From: Bacillota bacterium
GTDB taxonomy: Bacteria > Bacillota > Clostridia > Christensenellales > SZUA-584
DNA length: 9,825 nucleotides
Assembly (NCBI GenBank): GCA_023436525.1
Contig: JAEZIW010000079.1
Coordinates: forward strand, 1 to 9,825
Direction: 5' to 3'
Numbering within the stretch: the first letter of the stretch is position 1; each line of letters starts with the position of its first letter. The notes under the pieces were generated by a model, which was not told the DNA's origin, did no database searches, and was given only the letters and a program-made list of their open reading frames with translations. A program made the position numbers and the translations under genes. Below are positions 7,194-9,825 of this stretch, in pieces.

Positions 7194-7217
7194 TTCTGAT
7201 CTTCTGATCTTGTGATC
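7194..7217 (+). repeat. Three tandem 8-bp repeats
   Basis: TTCTGATC (7194-7201), TTCTGATC (7202-7209) and TTGTGATC (7210-7217) are head-to-tail copies, about 110 bases before the moxR-like start codon. They may be a replication-slippage repeat or a small operator; the sequence alone does not decide. Confidence 0.6.
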
Positions 7218-7326
7218 TGTTCACCTTTTTTATTAAATAAAAAAACTCTCGATAAACACTTTCATTTGCAGTAGAATATAGTGGAAAACATTAATATCAT
7301 AAAACATTTTTGCAAGGACGTTTTTT

Positions 7327-8277
7327 ATGAATAATCTCACATCCGGCCTTGATCTGATTTCGCGTATCAAAGAAAACATTTCAAAGGTTATCGTCGGCAA
7401 AGAAAACATTATTGAAATGATTTTGGCAGCGCTTATTTGCAGCGGCCATGTGCTTATTGAGGATGTGCCGGGTGTCGGCAAAACGACGCTTGTTTCCGCA
7501 CTCGCGCGCTCATTAAAATGCTCGTACAGACGGATACAATTCACACCTGATGTTCTGCCGTCCGATGTTACGGGGTATACGGTTTTTAATCCTGCAAGCG
7601 GAGAAAGAGACGTTGTTTTCGGCGGTGTGATGGCGCAGGTTGTTCTGGCTGACGAAATTAACCGCACCAGCCCCAAAACACAGTCCAGCTTGCTTGAAGT
7701 GATGCAGGAGGGTCAAATCACGATTGACGGCGTCAGCCATCCCGTGCCTCAGCCTTTTATTGTACTTGCAACCCAAAATCCGGTTGAACATGTGGGCACT
7801 TACCCGCTTCCCGAAGCGCAGCTCGACCGATTTTTGTTTAAGCTATCTATCGGTTATCCCGAAAAGGCCGATGAGATTGATATATTAAAACGAAATAAAG
7901 GCTCAAGACCGATGGATTCTGTGCAAGCCGTTGCCGATGCTGAGGATATTATGCGTCTGCGCGCCTGCCATGCGGGTATTATCTGCGAAAGTGCGGTGAT
8001 GAATTACATCGTCTCCATCACCGAAGCCACACGCCGTCACAGCCGGGTTGCGCTGGGTATCAGCCCGCGCGGCTCACTGGCGTTGATGAATGCTGCAATG
8101 GCTCATGCGATGCTGCAGGGCCGGGACTACACGCTGCCCGATGATGTTCAAGCCATGGCCGCTCCTGTGCTAGCTCACCGCTTGATGTTGAGCCTGACAG
8201 CGCTGCAGGAAAATGAAACAGCGGAGAATATCGTGCAGCTGATCATTCAATCTCTTAAAGTCCCCGGTGTGTCATGA
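7327..8277 (+). CDS. MoxR-family AAA+ ATPase
   Basis: This is a 316-residue cytoplasmic AAA+ ATPase of the MoxR (AAA_3) family, at the normal family length. Visible motifs are Walker A GVGKTT (49-54, K52), Walker B VVLADE (105-110, D109/E110) with INRTSPKTQSSLLEVMQE following, sensor 1 ATQNP (N151), the EAQLDRF arginine-finger region (R168) and sensor 2 SPRGS (R248). MoxR proteins act as ATP-driven chaperones for maturation or assembly of protein complexes, generally with VWA-domain or DUF58 partners encoded next door. The start is supported by AAGGA 8 bases upstream. The stop overlaps the next gene's ATG (ATGA), so the two are almost certainly co-transcribed and translationally coupled. Its client is not known. 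Confidence 0.95.
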   Translation: MNNLTSGLDLISRIKENISKVIVGKENIIEMILAALICSGHVLIEDVPGVGKTTLVSALARSLKCSYRRIQFTPDVLPSDVTGYTVFNPASGERDVVFGGVMAQVVLADEINRTSPKTQSSLLEVMQEGQITIDGVSHPVPQPFIVLATQNPVEHVGTYPLPEAQLDRFLFKLSIGYPEKADEIDILKRNKGSRPMDSVQAVADAEDIMRLRACHAGIICESAVMNYIVSITEATRRHSRVALGISPRGSLALMNAAMAHAMLQGRDYTLPDDVQAMAAPVLAHRLMLSLTALQENETAENIVQLIIQSLKVPGVS

Positions 8278-9440
8278 AAGCCGTAAGAGGATTTTATTAT
8301 GCTGTGATGCTGTTATGCCTATTGTTTGGTATGTATACCGGCTTGCGCATTTATTACATCGTTTTTTTAACGCAGCTTCTGGTTGTTATCGCCATGATCA
8401 TAATTAACTATTGGACTTTTCGTTCTTTCTCATATCAGCAGGAATTGTCCGACAAAACCCGTGAAAAATCAGAAGCCACAGCTTTGCATCTGGAAATCGT
8501 CAACGAACGTCCGGTGCCTTTGTCGCTGATTGAAGTTCACGTCAGCGTCGTGTCAGTTCATGAGGACATCCGTCTTCTATTCAGCCTTGCACCGTATACC
8601 GGCCAGGTTTTTGAAATACCCGTAAACACACCTTACCGAGGCCATTTTAATGTTGGTATGACCCGAATCAAAGTGACCGATATATTCGGCCTTATCACAA
8701 TGTCTTTTGATATGCGGCGGTTTTCATTTTACCGTATGCCTAAGCTGATTGTGCTCCCGCGGGCACGCATACCCAGCAATCTGCCCAGTCATATATCCGA
8801 TTCGAAAATGCACCGCGCTTCCTATTTGAAATACGCCGAGCATGGCGACAGCATTTTTGGCGCGCGGCTTTATCAAAACGGAGATCCGGCCAAACTTATC
8901 AACTGGAAAAAATCAGCCCAGTTGGGGCAGCTGTATGTCCGCCAGTATGAGTTCCCGGAGCGCGAGCATATCGTGATTCTGATAGACACCGGCCTTCATG
9001 GGCTCAGTGGAGAAGAGGCGCTTATTTATGCGGATACCGTCTGCGAATGCGCCGCGTGCATCGCTCTTTACTGCTTAACAAAGAACCAATCGGTCAGCCT
9101 CTTGAGCTCCCACGGCATAAGCGCCCCCATCCATTGCCGTTCCGTTACCGGTTTCGAAGCGCTTCGCCGCGCGCTGGCCTTGCTGCCCTTCGAGCAAACT
9201 GTCGACTTCTCTGCCGCGATAACAAAGGCGCAATTTAAGGCAGCAGCCGCAAAATCTTTGTTTATTCTGACGCGCGACCCGGAGCCCTCTGTCACACAAA
9301 CGGTTCTGCGCTTATTTTCCGGGAGTATTGCTGCTTCAATGGTATTGATTGGGGGCAAAACAGCCGGCTCGACGATGCCGGCCCATGTTGTGGAGCCCGG
9401 CTCTGATGCTGCCGCCAGCTTGAGCGGTATTTTATTTTGA
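8274..9440 (+). CDS. DUF58-domain membrane protein, MoxR partner
   Basis: This 388-residue protein has a very short cytoplasmic N-terminus, then two closely spaced hydrophobic segments (about 7-24 and 27-46). A mostly soluble part follows: a beta-rich region (about 68-165) and the DUF58 signature at 190-226, containing GDSIFGARLYQNGD, INWKKSA and LYVRQYE. After it, IVILIDTG (233-240) begins a VWA-like fold, but the sequence is DTG rather than DxSxS, so a classical metal-binding MIDAS site is not evident. DUF58 proteins are nearly always encoded beside MoxR ATPases and are thought to link them to membrane or envelope substrates. The ATG lies inside the moxR-like stop (ATGA) and has only a weak ribosome binding site, consistent with translational coupling. 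Confidence 0.93.
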   Translation: MKAVRGFYYAVMLLCLLFGMYTGLRIYYIVFLTQLLVVIAMIIINYWTFRSFSYQQELSDKTREKSEATALHLEIVNERPVPLSLIEVHVSVVSVHEDIRLLFSLAPYTGQVFEIPVNTPYRGHFNVGMTRIKVTDIFGLITMSFDMRRFSFYRMPKLIVLPRARIPSNLPSHISDSKMHRASYLKYAEHGDSIFGARLYQNGDPAKLINWKKSAQLGQLYVRQYEFPEREHIVILIDTGLHGLSGEEALIYADTVCECAACIALYCLTKNQSVSLLSSHGISAPIHCRSVTGFEALRRALALLPFEQTVDFSAAITKAQFKAAAAKSLFILTRDPEPSVTQTVLRLFSGSIAASMVLIGGKTAGSTMPAHVVEPGSDAAASLSGILF

Positions 9441-9448
9441 GGAATACC

Positions 9449-9825
9449 ATGACGTTTCTGAGTTCAAAAACCGCAGGAATGATTTCTGATGCCATCTGCA
9501 GCTTGCTGCTTGGCACAGCTTTTTGCGCGCTGCTTTTTCCCGCGCTGCGCATGGATGTCGGCTGGGGTGAATGCTTGCTGCTGATGATTGCCGATACGTT
9601 GCTGGTCGTATTGTTTTCGCGCAGATGGTGGATACTGCCGGCATTTTTAGGCGCCGCAATACTGCTGACAGTGATTATCACGGCCGTGCTTGAGGCAGAC
9701 GAAGCAGTGGTCTCGTATATCAGCGGATTCTTTTCGTGGTGCGTCAGCGGCTATAAAGACACGCTGCCGTATTCAACAGACGGCAGCATTGTTATCGTTC
9801 ATGCGTTTTATGCTCTGCCGGTGGC
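9449..9825 (+). CDS. N-terminal membrane part of a probable transglutaminase-like protein (runs off right edge)
   Basis: An open frame of 125 codons continues to the window end. The product begins MTFLSSKTAGMISDAICSLL and has three clear hydrophobic segments (about 14-33, 41-57 and 61-80), with a possible fourth starting near 113. Its ATG lies 8 bases after the DUF58 stop, and GAGGA, which overlaps that stop, lies about 5 bases upstream. In Firmicutes, MoxR and DUF58 genes are usually followed by a polytopic membrane protein with an extracellular transglutaminase-like cysteine-protease fold (TgpA/DUF3488 or DUF4129 type). The membrane-rich start here fits, but the catalytic Cys-His-Asp part would lie beyond the edge, so the assignment rests on context. 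A different membrane component of the operon remains possible. Confidence 0.7.
   Translation, partial: MTFLSSKTAGMISDAICSLLLGTAFCALLFPALRMDVGWGECLLLMIADTLLVVLFSRRWWILPAFLGAAILLTVIITAVLEADEAVVSYISGFFSWCVSGYKDTLPYSTDGSIVIVHAFYALPV

Larger units (their letters stand above)
6941..7326. other. Divergent intergenic region between the PAS receptor and the moxR-like gene
   Basis: This 386-base region separates the minus-strand receptor from the plus-strand operon. It contains ATTAATTAATTAATTA (6967-6982) near the receptor start, a TTAACA repeat pair, a GC-rich hairpin and three tandem 8-mers. I found no convincing promoter for either gene: TAGAAT and TATAGT near 7272-7282 lack a good -35, and CTCGATAA at 7248-7255 lacks a TAAA at the sigma-D spacing. 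No open frame here looks coding. Confidence 0.75.

Noticed and set aside
7222..7255. Sigma-D-like promoter (CTCGATAA) for the moxR-like operon
   Set aside because: The -10-like core is present, but the only TAAA lies about 10 bases upstream, too close for the family spacing of 14-16.
7233..7676. A 147-codon minus-strand open frame overlapping the moxR-like gene
   Set aside because: It is antisense to the Walker A and Walker B coding region of a clear AAA+ ATPase and has no independent support.

Overview
The window looks like a chromosomal segment of a motile, mid-GC Firmicute, most likely a member of the Clostridia; genus cannot be called. The reasons are strong GGAG-type ribosome binding sites, intrinsic terminators, sigma-D (sigma-28)-like promoters in front of chemoreceptor genes, PhoP-box-like TTAACA direct repeats of the Bacillus/Clostridium type, and chemoreceptors ending in FGKY. 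There is no sign of phage, transposon, CRISPR, tRNA or rRNA.

Left two thirds (1-6940), minus strand: three consecutive methyl-accepting chemotaxis proteins (MCPs). In transcription order they are a four-helix-bundle plus PAS receptor (6940-4796), a double-Cache receptor (4354-2093) and a second Cache receptor with a different sensor (1824 to beyond base 1). The two complete genes each end in an intrinsic terminator, so each gene seems to be its own transcription unit. The second and third receptors have nearly identical cytoplasmic halves but unrelated sensors, which points to duplication followed by sensor replacement. Their promoter regions are also duplicated: a sigma-D-like promoter followed by 11-bp-period TTAAC repeats. 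A related pair of repeats lies upstream of the first receptor, on its coding strand.

Middle (6941-7326): a divergent intergenic region holding the repeat pair, a GC-rich hairpin and three tandem 8-mers.

Right (7327-9825), plus strand: a MoxR AAA+ ATPase, a DUF58 protein and the membrane N-terminus of a third protein cut by the window edge. The genes are tightly coupled (a 4-base ATGA overlap, then an 8-base gap). This is the widespread MoxR/DUF58/transglutaminase-type operon, thought to act in maturation or assembly of envelope protein complexes.

The main points for follow-up are the shared repeats at the receptor promoters, the sensor swap, the four-cysteine cluster in the PAS domain and the FGKY tails that fit the CheR/CheB-tethering pattern. 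None of these amounts to a clearly new system.
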